A DNA stretch of 64,000 nt from Actinopolymorpha pittospori (GTDB taxonomy: Bacteria; Actinomycetota; Actinomycetes; Propionibacteriales; Actinopolymorphaceae): positions 2,046,001-2,110,000 of the forward strand of contig NZ_JADBEM010000001.1 in NCBI RefSeq assembly GCF_014873875.1, read 5' to 3'. The position numbers and the translations under genes are program-made. Positions within the stretch are counted from its first letter, which is position 1; each line of letters starts with the position of its first letter. The notes under the pieces were generated by a model that was given only the letters and a program-made list of their open reading frames with translations, was not told the origin of the DNA and searched no databases. This document shows, piece after piece, positions 14,985-23,463 of this stretch.

Positions 14985-16655
14985 GTGGACGCTGCGACTC
15001 TCGAGCAGGCACTCGACGCCATCCGGACCCGCGCGTACTTCTCGGCGTTCCCGGAGTCGCCGAGTCCTCGGGTCTACGGCCAGGACGCCGCGCCGGTCGG
15101 ACAGGCGGCCTTCGAGGCCTGGCAGGGCGCCGAGTTCCCGGTGCGTACGCCCGGATCACGCGGGACCGTCGCCACCGAGTCCTCGCCGTTCGGCATCACC
15201 CTCGGCGTGCGTTACCCCCACGTCACCGGTGACGGCCTGGACGAGCTGATCCGGGCGGCGCGGGCCGGCATGGTCCGATGGCGCGACGCCGGGCCCGACA
15301 CCAGGGCCGAGATCGCGCTGGAGATCCTCGACCGACTCCACCAGCGTGTCTTCGAGCTGGCCAACGCCGTGATGGCGACCACCGGGCAGGCGTTCGTGAT
15401 GGCGTTCCAGGCCGGCGGGACGCACGCCCTGGACCGCGCGCTGGAGGCGGTGGCGTTCGCGCACGCGGAGATGACCCGCCACCCCGCGACCATGGTCTGG
15501 GAGCGTCCGGCCAAGGGCGAGCCGCTGCGGATGGAGAAGACGTTCACGGTCGTGCCGCGCGGGGTCGCCGTGGTGATCGGGTGTACGACGTTCCCCACCT
15601 GGAACTCCTGGCCCGGCCTCTTCGCGTCCCTCGTCACCGGCAACCCGGTCGTCGTGAAGCCGCACCCCCGCGCGGTGCTCCCCCTCGCGATCACCGTGCA
15701 GGTCTGCCAGGAGGTCCTCGCCGACCGCGGCTTCGACCCCCATCTGGTCACGTTGGCCGCCGAAGCCGAGGGGGAGGGCATGGCCAAGGACCTCGCCACT
15801 CGCTCGGAGGTGCGGATCGTCGACTTCACCGGGTCGGCGGCGTTCGGTGAGTGGCTGGAGAAGCACGCGACGCAGGCGCAGGTCTACACCGAGAAGTCCG
15901 GTGTGAACCCGATCGTCGTGGACTCGACCGACTCCTTCCGCGGCCTCACCACCAACCTCGCCTTCACCCTCGCGCTCTACTCCGGCCAGATGTGTACGAC
16001 GACGCAGAACGTCTTCGTCCCCGCCGGCGGCATCGAGACCGACGAGGGGCACAAGAGTTTCGAGGACGTCGGAGCCGGCCTCGCCGCCGCGATCGACAAG
16101 CTGCTCGCCGACGACGCGCGGGCGGTCGAGATCCTTGGGGCGATCGTCAACGACGACGTCCGCGGCCGGGTGGAGCGTTCTGGCGAGCTCGGCGAGATGG
16201 TCCTGGAGTCGCGCGCGGTGCTCCATCCGATGCATCCCGACGCGGTCGTGCGAACCCCCGCGATCGTGGCGGTCGACGCGAGCACCGTGGGCTACGCCGA
16301 GGACGCCGTCTACGCCCGGGAGTGCTTCGGCCCGGTCACCTTCCTCGTCCGCACGGCCGACACCAGGCAGTCCCTGGACCTGATGCGGCGGCTCGGGCAC
16401 GCGCGCGGAGCGATGACGGCGGGCGTCTACGCGACCTCCGAAGGTGTCCTCGACGCGACCCGCGAGGTGGCGCTGGACATCGGGGTGGCGCTCTCGGAGA
16501 ACCTCACCGGGGGCGTTTATGTCAACCAGTCGGCGGCGTTCAGCGACTTCCACGGCACCGGCGCCAATCCGGCGGCGAACGCCGCCTATGTCGACGCGGC
16601 CTACGTCGCGGGGAGGTTCCGAGTCGTCCAGAGCCGGAGACACTCCCCGGCGTGA
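14985..16655 (+). CDS. paaN: Phenylacetic acid degradation protein PaaN (aldehyde dehydrogenase superfamily)
   Basis: A 556-residue protein of the PaaN_2 group, an aldehyde-dehydrogenase-fold enzyme found in phenylacetate gene clusters. It corresponds to the dehydrogenase half of PaaZ without the fused hydratase. Visible landmarks are CTTFPTWNSWPGLFASLVTG, FTGSAAFGEWLE, TEKSGVNPIVVDS (the usual catalytic-Glu region is altered), the catalytic cysteine in YSGQMCTTTQNVF, and ARECFGPVTFLVR near the end. The GTG start at VDAATLEQALDAIRTRAYFS matches the family N-terminus. It diverges from a PaaH-like gene. It probably oxidises a ring-cleavage semialdehyde; direct evidence for the substrate is lacking. 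Confidence 0.88.
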   Translation: MDAATLEQALDAIRTRAYFSAFPESPSPRVYGQDAAPVGQAAFEAWQGAEFPVRTPGSRGTVATESSPFGITLGVRYPHVTGDGLDELIRAARAGMVRWRDAGPDTRAEIALEILDRLHQRVFELANAVMATTGQAFVMAFQAGGTHALDRALEAVAFAHAEMTRHPATMVWERPAKGEPLRMEKTFTVVPRGVAVVIGCTTFPTWNSWPGLFASLVTGNPVVVKPHPRAVLPLAITVQVCQEVLADRGFDPHLVTLAAEAEGEGMAKDLATRSEVRIVDFTGSAAFGEWLEKHATQAQVYTEKSGVNPIVVDSTDSFRGLTTNLAFTLALYSGQMCTTTQNVFVPAGGIETDEGHKSFEDVGAGLAAAIDKLLADDARAVEILGAIVNDDVRGRVERSGELGEMVLESRAVLHPMHPDAVVRTPAIVAVDASTVGYAEDAVYARECFGPVTFLVRTADTRQSLDLMRRLGHARGAMTAGVYATSEGVLDATREVALDIGVALSENLTGGVYVNQSAAFSDFHGTGANPAANAAYVDAAYVAGRFRVVQSRRHSPA

Positions 16656-16818
16656 CCGGCCCGTGGCGGCCGGTACACGGGTTGTGTACGACCGGTGGTC
16701 CGGCCGATACGCTCGCGGATTGGCCTGGCATGGGTCCTCCATCGCGGGGCGTCCGACCGTAGAGTGAGCGCCGTGCCCTGTGCACATAAGTGGCCCGACT
16801 CGTGAAGCGGAGCTCAAC

Positions 16819-17688
16819 ATGGAAAAGCGGCGGCTCGGACGGCTCGAACACCAGAGCAGCGTCCTGATCTACGGCGCGGCGTCGCTGGCCGAAGTCTCCC
16901 AGGACGTCGCTGACCAGTCGATCCAGGAGGCACTGGACGCCGGCATCAACCACTTCGACACCGCCGCCAGCTACGGCGACGCCGAGCTGCGGCTCGGTCC
17001 GTGGATGCCGCGCATCCGCGACCAGATCTTCCTCGCCACCAAGACCGGTGAGCGGGAGCGTGAGGCCGCGTGGACGCAGATCAACGCCTCGCTGGAGCGG
17101 CTGCAGACGGACCGGCTCGACCTGATCCAGCTGCACGCGGTCGGTGACCGGGAGGAGCTCGACAAGGCCACCGGCAACGGCGGTGCGCTGGAGGCGGCGA
17201 TCCGGGCCCGCGACGAGGGTATGGTCTCCCACATCGGCATCACCGGGCACGGGCACGAGGCGCCGGCGACGCACCGGGAGGCGCTGCGCCGGTTCCCCTT
17301 CGACACCGTTCTCACCCCGCTCAACTACGCGCTCGGCCAGGACGCGACCTACCTCGCCGCGTGGGAGGACCTCGCCGCGGAGACCCAGCGGGTCGACGCC
17401 GGCCTGATGATCATCAAGACCATCGCCCGGCGCACCTGGACCGAGGACGACCACCGCTACACGACGTGGTACGAGCCGCTGGACGAGCAGACGCAGATCA
17501 CCGCGGCGCTGTCGTGGGTGCTCAGCCACCCGCAGGTGACCGGGATCGCCACGGCCGGCGAGGTGCGCCTGCTGAACATGCTCATCAAGGCCGAGCAGGA
17601 CCGCGCCGCCTGGACCGAGAGCCAGGTCAGCGAGGTGCTCGAGAAGGTCGACGCCTACACCTCGCCGTTCGTGGCGATGCCGATCTAG
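16819..17688 (+). CDS. Aldo/keto reductase
   Basis: A 289-residue TIM-barrel oxidoreductase. The ATG at 16819 has GGAG six bases upstream and starts MEKRRLGRLEHQSSVLIYG; an in-frame GTG 39 bases earlier is less likely. The catalytic Tyr and Asp lie in HFDTAASYGDAELRLG (about 48-63), the Lys in FLATKTGERERE, and the His in LIQLHAVGD. The C-terminal NADPH-binding part is short, as in the small ferredoxin-like-free subgroup. Substrate unknown. It is followed by a strong terminator and stands alone. Confidence 0.9.
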   Translation: MEKRRLGRLEHQSSVLIYGAASLAEVSQDVADQSIQEALDAGINHFDTAASYGDAELRLGPWMPRIRDQIFLATKTGEREREAAWTQINASLERLQTDRLDLIQLHAVGDREELDKATGNGGALEAAIRARDEGMVSHIGITGHGHEAPATHREALRRFPFDTVLTPLNYALGQDATYLAAWEDLAAETQRVDAGLMIIKTIARRTWTEDDHRYTTWYEPLDEQTQITAALSWVLSHPQVTGIATAGEVRLLNMLIKAEQDRAAWTESQVSEVLEKVDAYTSPFVAMPI

Positions 17689-17731
17689 GCAGTTGGGTTC
17701 CGACCGGTCCACGGGCCGGTCATCTGGCGGT

Positions 17732-17767
17732 CGCGGCCGCCGGGTCGACAACGACCCGGCGGCCGCG
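17732..17767 (+). terminator. Intrinsic terminator with 16-bp stem and T-rich tail
   Basis: Arms 17732-17747 and 17752-17767 pair perfectly around the loop ACAA and are followed by TTCTTTT. This is the clearest classical rho-independent terminator in the window. It also faces the convergent ABC permease gene. Confidence 0.9.
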
Positions 17768-17814
17768 TTCTTTTCAGGCCCACCATGGGGCTCAGTCCGG
17801 CGAGGCGTCCACGC

Positions 17815-18450
17815 TCACGCGCGGCGTCGAACGGCGGCGTAGGTGACCGCGGTGAGGACGACGGCGGCGCCGAGGTAGACGCCGGCCTCGGACCACTGCA
17901 GCGGCCAGTAGGCCAGGTCGACGGATTCGCGGATGTGGCGGGCCCCGCCGAGTTGGACGAGTCCCGTCAACGGCACGGAGATCGCCATGGCGATGTGGGT
18001 GTGCCTGCTGATCGCGCCGAGCGCGGCGCCGAGGGTCAGCGCGAACAGGACCCGCGCGAACGGTACGACGCCGTGGGACTCGTAGTGGTACCAGGTCAAC
18101 GGATCGGTGCCGCCATGGCTCGGCAGAACCCAGGTGATCAGGGCCGTGAGCAGGGCGGTTGCGACCAGGACGCCGGCCGCGGCGACGCCGAGTTTGGTCG
18201 CCAGCCAGCGCCCGCGAGGGATGCTCTGGGTCCAGCCGAGGCGGTGGGTGCCCTGCTCGATGTCGCGGGCGATCAGGGGCGCGCCCCAGAACATGCAGAC
18301 CGCCACCGTGAGGTAGCCGGCGAACAGTTGGGTGACCGTGGCGAACTCCGGATCGAACCGGGCGCCGACGGCGAGGAAGGCGTAGATGGCGAGCAGGCCG
18401 GCCACCGCGATGAACTGGAAGCGCTGCTGCCGCCAGGCGACCCAGATCAT
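17815..18450 (-). CDS. ABC-2 type transporter permease, small
   Basis: A 211-residue membrane protein with about six hydrophobic segments, beginning MIWVAWRQQRFQFIAVAGLL, a usual start for actinomycete ABC-2 permeases. DIEQGTHRLGWTQSIPRGRW is a cytoplasmic loop typical of the family. Its ATG overlaps the stop of the ATP-binding gene as ATGA. With the GntR gene it forms a YtrA-type three-gene operon. Cargo unknown; cell-envelope stress or peptide-antibiotic export is common for this layout. Confidence 0.82.
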   Translation of the reverse strand: MIWVAWRQQRFQFIAVAGLLAIYAFLAVGARFDPEFATVTQLFAGYLTVAVCMFWGAPLIARDIEQGTHRLGWTQSIPRGRWLATKLGVAAAGVLVATALLTALITWVLPSHGGTDPLTWYHYESHGVVPFARVLFALTLGAALGAISRHTHIAMAISVPLTGLVQLGGARHIRESVDLAYWPLQWSEAGVYLGAAVVLTAVTYAAVRRRA

Positions 18451-19349
18451 GCGGCGGACCCCCTGTCCGTCTCGACCAGGCTGGGCCGCGGCAGCACCGT
18501 GGCCTCCTGGTTGTGCATGTACGCGAGGACGAGTTCTTCCAACGAGGCCGCCCGGGAGCTCACGCCAGGCGCGCCGTCATGGTGCGCGCCGCGGACGAGC
18601 GCGGTCGTTTGTCGGGTGGTCCGGGTCAACTGCACGACCGTGCCGTGGGCCAGCCGGTCGGCGAGGTCGGCGGGGCCGGTCAGGACACAATGGCTGTCGG
18701 TGAGTTCGTCGAAGTCGCCGCTCATCTGGACCCGTCCACGTCCGAGCAGGACGAGGTAGTCGCAGGTGTCGGCCAGGTCCGCCACCACGTGGGAGGACAA
18801 CACGACGGTGGCGCCGCTCTCCGCGACCGCCGACATCAGCGCACCCATCACCTCGCGACGTGCGAGGGGGTCCAGGTCGGCAAGCGGCTCGTCGAGGAGC
18901 AGCAGGTCGGCACGTTTCCCCAGCGCGAGGGCCAGCGCGAGCAGCGTGCGTTGCCCACCGGAGAGGCGCCGAACCTTCCGATCGAGCGGGATGTCGTAGG
19001 TGCGCACCCGCGTCCGTGCCAGCGCGGTGTCGAAGCGCGGGTTGGCCGCCCGTCCGAAGCGCAGCATCTCCTCCACGGTGAAGGAGGCGAACAACGGCTT
19101 GTCCTGCGCGACGAAAGCCACCCTCGCCAGATCCTCGCCGCGCCGACCGAACACGGCACCGTTGACCCGTACCTGGCCGTGCGTGGGTTTCAGAAGTCCG
19201 ACCGCGAGGTGGAGGAGCGTGGTCTTGCCCGCGCCGTTGGAGCCGACCAGCGCGGCGACCCGGCCGGCCGGGACGGCAAGCGTGCAGTCGCGAAGCGCCC
19301 AGGTCCGGCCGAACCGCCGGCCCAGCCCGGTGGTCTCCAGTGCGTTCAC
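18447..19349 (-). CDS. ABC transporter ATP-binding protein
   Basis: A 300-residue ABC ATPase. Walker A GSNGAGKTT, Q-loop FVAQDKPLFAS, signature LSGGQ, Walker B LLLLDEP and the H-loop SSHVV are intact. GTG at 19349 overlaps the GntR stop as GTGA, and the product starts VNALETTGLGRRFGRTWALR. The C-terminal 90 residues form a regulatory tail of the kind seen in drug exporters. It pairs with the downstream permease. Confidence 0.92.
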   Translation of the reverse strand: MNALETTGLGRRFGRTWALRDCTLAVPAGRVAALVGSNGAGKTTLLHLAVGLLKPTHGQVRVNGAVFGRRGEDLARVAFVAQDKPLFASFTVEEMLRFGRAANPRFDTALARTRVRTYDIPLDRKVRRLSGGQRTLLALALALGKRADLLLLDEPLADLDPLARREVMGALMSAVAESGATVVLSSHVVADLADTCDYLVLLGRGRVQMSGDFDELTDSHCVLTGPADLADRLAHGTVVQLTRTTRQTTALVRGAHHDGAPGVSSRAASLEELVLAYMHNQEATVLPRPSLVETDRGSAA

Positions 19350-19759
19350 GCCACACCTGGCCGGTGTCGTCGGGGTGTCTTTTCGAACGCGTCCCGCACG
19401 ACGGCGTCGAACACGGCTCGTACGTCGTCCTCGTCCAGGCCGGACTGGACGGCGGCGGCGACCCAGTCGGCCAGCCGGGAGCGGAGGGCGGGATCCTGCG
19501 CCGGCTGGCGTGCGGAGAGGGAGGAGAGGACGAACGTCCCCACCCCTGGGCGTGCCTCGACCAGCCCGTCGCGCTCCAACTCCCGGTACGCCTTGTGCAC
19601 GGTGTTCGGGTTGATCATCACCTGTTCGACCACCTCTCTCGCGGTAGGGAGCTGGTCGCCCGGGAGTAGGTGCCCCAACCGGATCGCCTGGCGTACCTGG
19701 TGCACCAGTTGCAGATAGGGGCTGACCCCTGACCGGCGGTCCAAACGGAACTCGATCAT
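19346..19759 (-). CDS. GntR-family transcriptional regulator, YtrA type
   Basis: A 137-residue GntR-type regulator with the winged helix at about residues 8-75 (YLQLVHQVRQAIRLGHLLPG, NPNTVHKAYRELERDGL) and a short helical C-terminus of the YtrA subgroup. GAGGA upstream of the ATG is a good ribosome site. It heads the ABC operon and very probably represses it. An ACTA-N6-TAGT inverted repeat lies 14 bases upstream. Confidence 0.93.
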   Translation of the reverse strand: MIEFRLDRRSGVSPYLQLVHQVRQAIRLGHLLPGDQLPTAREVVEQVMINPNTVHKAYRELERDGLVEARPGVGTFVLSSLSARQPAQDPALRSRLADWVAAAVQSGLDEDDVRAVFDAVVRDAFEKTPRRHRPGVA

Positions 19760-19772
19760 GGTTCCTCATTCC

Positions 19773-19786
19773 ACTAAGGAGCTAGT
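19773..19786. promoter_or_regulatory. Candidate GntR operator ACTA-N6-TAGT
   Basis: The half-sites are at 19773-19776 and 19783-19786, 14 bases upstream of the gntR start. Flanking bases extend the symmetry imperfectly (CCACTA with TAGTAG). Position suits autorepression of the gntR-ABC operon. Confidence 0.45.
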
Positions 19787-19934
19787 AGAAGTCTGGCGTG
19801 CGGGCACCAGAGCGTCAACCCGAATGAAGGCAGCGGTGACAGAACTCGTGGCAGGCCGATGTGAGTCGGCCGGTTGATCGAAGACCGAAGGGCCTCCCGA
19901 ATGTGCGGCCCCGCGGCGCCGCGCTAGGGGCGGC

Positions 19935-20639
19935 TCAGCGCTCGCACCCGCCGGGGTCGAGGACCCGCGCCTTGTCGACGGCCTCCTGAAGCAGCGAGCT
20001 GCTGGTGGCGACCGCCTTGTCGCTCGCGCTACCGGCCGGCGCGTAGGCGATCTTGACCAGCTCACTCTGCTGCTGGTCGGGGAATGCCTGGGCGAGGCGC
20101 CACTCGCCGCCCCGCTTGGCGGCCAGGTAACCGATCACCTTCTCCGCGCCGCTCTGCTGGATCGTGACGGCGTCGCCGTCGTCACCGCGGACCGCGGACC
20201 GCAGGGTCGCCTGGGTCTGTTGGGCCCGTTCGCCGGAGAAGTAGAAGCCGATGACGTTGACCAGTCCTCCGCCCGCGTCGGCGGGCAGCTTGTAGGCCGC
20301 GCCGTTGTCGGAGGGCGTGACCTTCCAGTCGCCGGGGAGCGCCAGGTCGAGCGTCGCGCACCTGACCCGCAGCCCCTCCGGTGACGTGGAGCTGTCGGTC
20401 GAACCGGGCGCGACGCCCGCCGGGTCCGCGGGCAGCGCCGTGCGGGCCGGTGGATCCTTGGGCGGGAGCTTCTGCAGGCTGACGGGTTGCACCCCGGTGG
20501 TGGTGGCGCATCCCCCGACAAGCAGTGCCCCGGCGGCGAGCAACCCGAACCAGGCGGGACGCGTACGGCGGAAGGCACCCGGCCCGCGCACCGCCACCTG
20601 CCTGTGGGATGCCAGCGACCTGCGAGCACCGAACGACAT
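19935..20639 (-). CDS. Putative lipoprotein
   Basis: A 234-residue exported protein. A basic N-terminus is followed by the hydrophobic stretch WFGLLAAGALLVGGC, whose lipobox VGGC predicts lipid attachment at that cysteine. The mature protein has a Pro/Ala/Thr-rich linker of about 50 residues and then a globular domain with LDLALPGDWKVTPSD and NVIGFYFSG, reminiscent of small actinomycete surface lipoproteins of unknown function. The ATG at 20639 has GAGAGG nine bases upstream; a GTG six bases earlier is also possible. No partner gene is apparent. Confidence 0.72.
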   Translation of the reverse strand: MSFGARRSLASHRQVAVRGPGAFRRTRPAWFGLLAAGALLVGGCATTTGVQPVSLQKLPPKDPPARTALPADPAGVAPGSTDSSTSPEGLRVRCATLDLALPGDWKVTPSDNGAAYKLPADAGGGLVNVIGFYFSGERAQQTQATLRSAVRGDDGDAVTIQQSGAEKVIGYLAAKRGGEWRLAQAFPDQQQSELVKIAYAPAGSASDKAVATSSSLLQEAVDKARVLDPGGCER

Positions 20640-20810
20640 CGGCACGCACCTCTCAACGGATCGAATCGCCGCGGGGACGAGAAACCACGCCCCTTGATCA
20701 CCGGCACTGTAGCCTTCCGGACCCTCGCGTCGAGCCGGTCCGAACCGCGACTGTGGACAGTGCCCCGCTCCCCACTGTCCGCGCCGGTGGCGACAGGCTC
20801 AGGCCAGGAG

Positions 20811-21980
20811 CTAGTCGCCCTTCACGTTGACGATCTGCCGCAGCGTGTGGCGCACCTCGACCAGGTCCGCGGCGTCGGCCATCACCACGTCGATCGACTT
20901 GTAGGCGTCCGGGTGCTCGTCGAGGAAGGCCTCCGTACGCCGCCACTCGATCCCGTCCATCCGGGCCGTGAGGTCGGCCAGGTCGAAGCGCCGCCGAGCC
21001 GCCGAGCGCGAGTAGTTCCGGCCGGCACCGTGTGGTGAGGAGTGCAGCGAGACGGGGTTTCCCTTGCCCTGGACGACGTACGACGCCGCGCCCATGCTGC
21101 CCGGGATCAGGCCCCACGTGCCCAGGGACGCGTCGATCGCCCCCTTCCGGGAGAGCCAGACCTCACGCCCGAAGTGCCGCTCGCGGGTCGTGTAGTTGTG
21201 GTGGCAGTTGACCCGGAGGGACTCCTCGACAGGCTCGCCCGCGGCCTTCTCGACGGCGGCGACGAGGCGGTCCATCATCTCCTCTCGGTTGAGGAGGGCG
21301 AAGTGCTGCGCCCACCGGAGTTCGGTGATGTAGCGGTCGAAGTCGGGCGTCCCTTCGACGAGGTAGGCGAGGTCTGGATCCGGGAGCGCGATCCAGTACC
21401 GCTCGGCCGTCGCCCGGGCCTTCGCGATGTGCGCCTGGGCGATCTTGTTCCCCACGCCACGCGAACCCGAGTGCAGGAACAGCCACACCCGGTCGGCCTC
21501 GTCGACGCACACCTCGATGAAGTGGTTGCCGGAGCCCAGCGAGCCAAGCTGCAGGGTCCAGTTGCCGGCGTACCGGGCCGCGTCGAAGCCGGCCTCCTCG
21601 GCGAGCGCGCCCAACTCCTGGACACGCTTGTCCGCGGTTTCGGACAGCGTCCGGTTGTACTTCCCGGCCGACAGCGGGATCGATCCCTCGATGTCCTCCC
21701 GGAGCGCGCGGAGGTCGAGCCCACGGAACTCCGCACCCACGAACTGCGTACGGGTCGCGATCATGCCGCAGCCGATGTCGACGCCGACGGCCGCGGGGAT
21801 GATGGCCCGGTCGGTCGGGATCACGCTGCCGACGGTCGCGCCCTTGCCGAGGTGGGCGTCCGGCATCAGGGCGAGATGCGGGAAGACGAACGGCATGCTC
21901 GCGGTCTGCTCGGCCTGGAGGCGGGTCTTCTCCTCGAGGATGCTCGCCCAGTTGACGAGCCGGTCGTTCAGCCGCTCCAC
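20811..21980 (-). CDS. rtcB: RtcB family RNA-splicing ligase
   Basis: A 389-residue RtcB, which joins RNA ends carrying 2',3'-cyclic phosphate or 3'-phosphate to 5'-OH using GTP and Mn2+. Metal and guanylylation residues are visible: the Cys of DIGCGMIATRTQF, His in GSGNHFIEV, HSGSRGVGNKI, NCHHNYTTRERHFG, GSMGAASYVV, and the guanylated His in SSPHGAGRNYSR. It is slightly shorter than E. coli RtcB. No archease, RtcA or RtcR gene is adjacent, so it acts as a stand-alone repair ligase. AGGAGG just before the ATG. Confidence 0.95.
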   Translation of the reverse strand: MERLNDRLVNWASILEEKTRLQAEQTASMPFVFPHLALMPDAHLGKGATVGSVIPTDRAIIPAAVGVDIGCGMIATRTQFVGAEFRGLDLRALREDIEGSIPLSAGKYNRTLSETADKRVQELGALAEEAGFDAARYAGNWTLQLGSLGSGNHFIEVCVDEADRVWLFLHSGSRGVGNKIAQAHIAKARATAERYWIALPDPDLAYLVEGTPDFDRYITELRWAQHFALLNREEMMDRLVAAVEKAAGEPVEESLRVNCHHNYTTRERHFGREVWLSRKGAIDASLGTWGLIPGSMGAASYVVQGKGNPVSLHSSPHGAGRNYSRSAARRRFDLADLTARMDGIEWRRTEAFLDEHPDAYKSIDVVMADAADLVEVRHTLRQIVNVKGD

Positions 21981-22157
21981 AGGAGGCTCCTCACGTAAAA
22001 ACCGGGACGTCTCTCACCGCGCGAGACGCGCCGGAGACGCCCCGGACGGGCGGTCGCTGGTCCGTACGAATCGTCGCCGAACCGGTGGCCGGCCGTCACC
22101 GCATTTACCGGGGTCCGGCGGATCGCGAACCGCTGACCGAGCGGCGCTCGGCGCTGT

Positions 22158-23303
22158 TCACGCCTCCTGCTGGGCGGACGGGGTACGCCACCGCGCGGAG
22201 ATCGGCTCGATCGCGATGCTGAGCGCGATGAGCGCCAGAGCCGCGGCCGGAACGAGGTGGCCGGAGAAGACAGCCGCGACGGTCAGAACCGCCAGGTTGG
22301 GCAGCAGCCAGCCGAGGATCCGGGTGGGGCGGTAGCCGATCGTGCGGGTGCCCAGGAGCGCGTTGTTGAGGAAGAAGACGGCGAGGGCAAGGCAACACAG
22401 CCGCAGGGCGTCGCCGGACGGCTGGCCCTCGGCCGCGGCGGTGACCAGCGAGCCCAGGCCCGCGGCCAACGCCATCAGGGCGGCCACCGGCAGGAAGTGG
22501 CCGACGACGAAGAGGTAGATCGTGAGGCGGAACGCCGCGTCCCGGCGAGCTGACACGGCCGCCTCGGCCACCGCGGAACCGAAGTCGAAGTAGAGCCACC
22601 AGAGCGCGGCGAGGACCAGGAATCCGGCCAGGCCGGTCACGACCGCGATGGTCGAAGCGTCGGCGGAGGAGATCGCGACCACGATCTGGGCGATTCCCTC
22701 GCCCAACACGATGATGATGAAGAGCCCGAACCGTTCGACCAGATGACCGACCGCGAGCTGGCCCTCCAGCAGCCCCTGCCGCTCCAGGCGGGCACCGGAC
22801 CGCGCCCGGAACCACGGGACGATCTCCACCACCAGTCCGGCGAGCCACAGGACGTAGGTCAGTGGCGGCGGCACCGGGATCGACACGATCCACAGCACCG
22901 CCGAGGCGGCCCGGGGCCACATCGCCGCTCCGGCCCGCGGGCCCGGCCGCTTCAACGCCCCGACGACGAGCAACATGATCCGTCCGGCGGCATACCCCGC
23001 CGCGTACAGAGCCGGGTCCCCGTGCGCCGCCTTCGTCGCGGCCCCCGCCATGACCAGGAGCGCCGCCATCTGGGTCAGCACCGAGAGCCGCCTGCCGGCG
23101 CCGCCCTCACCCGCGACGTTCAGGTACAGCGTCGAACCAGTCCACACCCACCAGGCGGGCAGGAACAGCAGCAGCATCGCCAGCCCCGCCGTCCACGAGG
23201 GATGCTCGGCCAGCGGATGCGCCAGCTGTGCCACCAGGGCTACGAAGAGTAGGTCGTAGAACAGTTCCAGCCAGCCGGCGTGTCGGTCGTCCTCCCTCGG
23301 CAC
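22158..23303 (-). CDS. Low temperature requirement protein A (LtrA) family membrane protein
   Basis: A roughly 381-residue polytopic protein of the LtrA family with about ten membrane segments. The N-terminal hallmark WLELFYDLLFVALVAQLA is at about residues 11-28. FGLFIIIVLGEGIAQIV in the middle is the second conserved block, as is YFDFGSAVAEA. The GTG at 23303 (VPREDDRHAGWLELF) is the nearest plausible start to the conserved domain; the ribosome site is weak. Function of LtrA proteins is not established; the name comes from a Listeria cold-growth mutant. It is divergent from the NHL gene. Confidence 0.88.
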   Translation of the reverse strand: MPREDDRHAGWLELFYDLLFVALVAQLAHPLAEHPSWTAGLAMLLLFLPAWWVWTGSTLYLNVAGEGGAGRRLSVLTQMAALLVMAGAATKAAHGDPALYAAGYAAGRIMLLVVGALKRPGPRAGAAMWPRAASAVLWIVSIPVPPPLTYVLWLAGLVVEIVPWFRARSGARLERQGLLEGQLAVGHLVERFGLFIIIVLGEGIAQIVVAISSADASTIAVVTGLAGFLVLAALWWLYFDFGSAVAEAAVSARRDAAFRLTIYLFVVGHFLPVAALMALAAGLGSLVTAAAEGQPSGDALRLCCLALAVFFLNNALLGTRTIGYRPTRILGWLLPNLAVLTVAAVFSGHLVPAAALALIALSIAIEPISARWRTPSAQQEA

Positions 23304-23463
23304 CCGACGAGCATGGCACCCGTGGCCGAAGGCCCGTACGGGTCGGGCCGGGTGGGAGCGGGCGGTCGACCGTGAGTAACCGTGCGACGTCCGGACGAGC
23401 GCCTCGCTCGCCCCTGGCGCTGGGTCCGAGCGGGCATTTCGGCGGTGGGTTACCTTTTCCGGC

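Noticed and set aside
15156..16820. Minus-strand 554-codon frame over paaN
   Set aside because: Antisense shadow, rich in His/Arg/Asp/Gly, with no recognisable domain.
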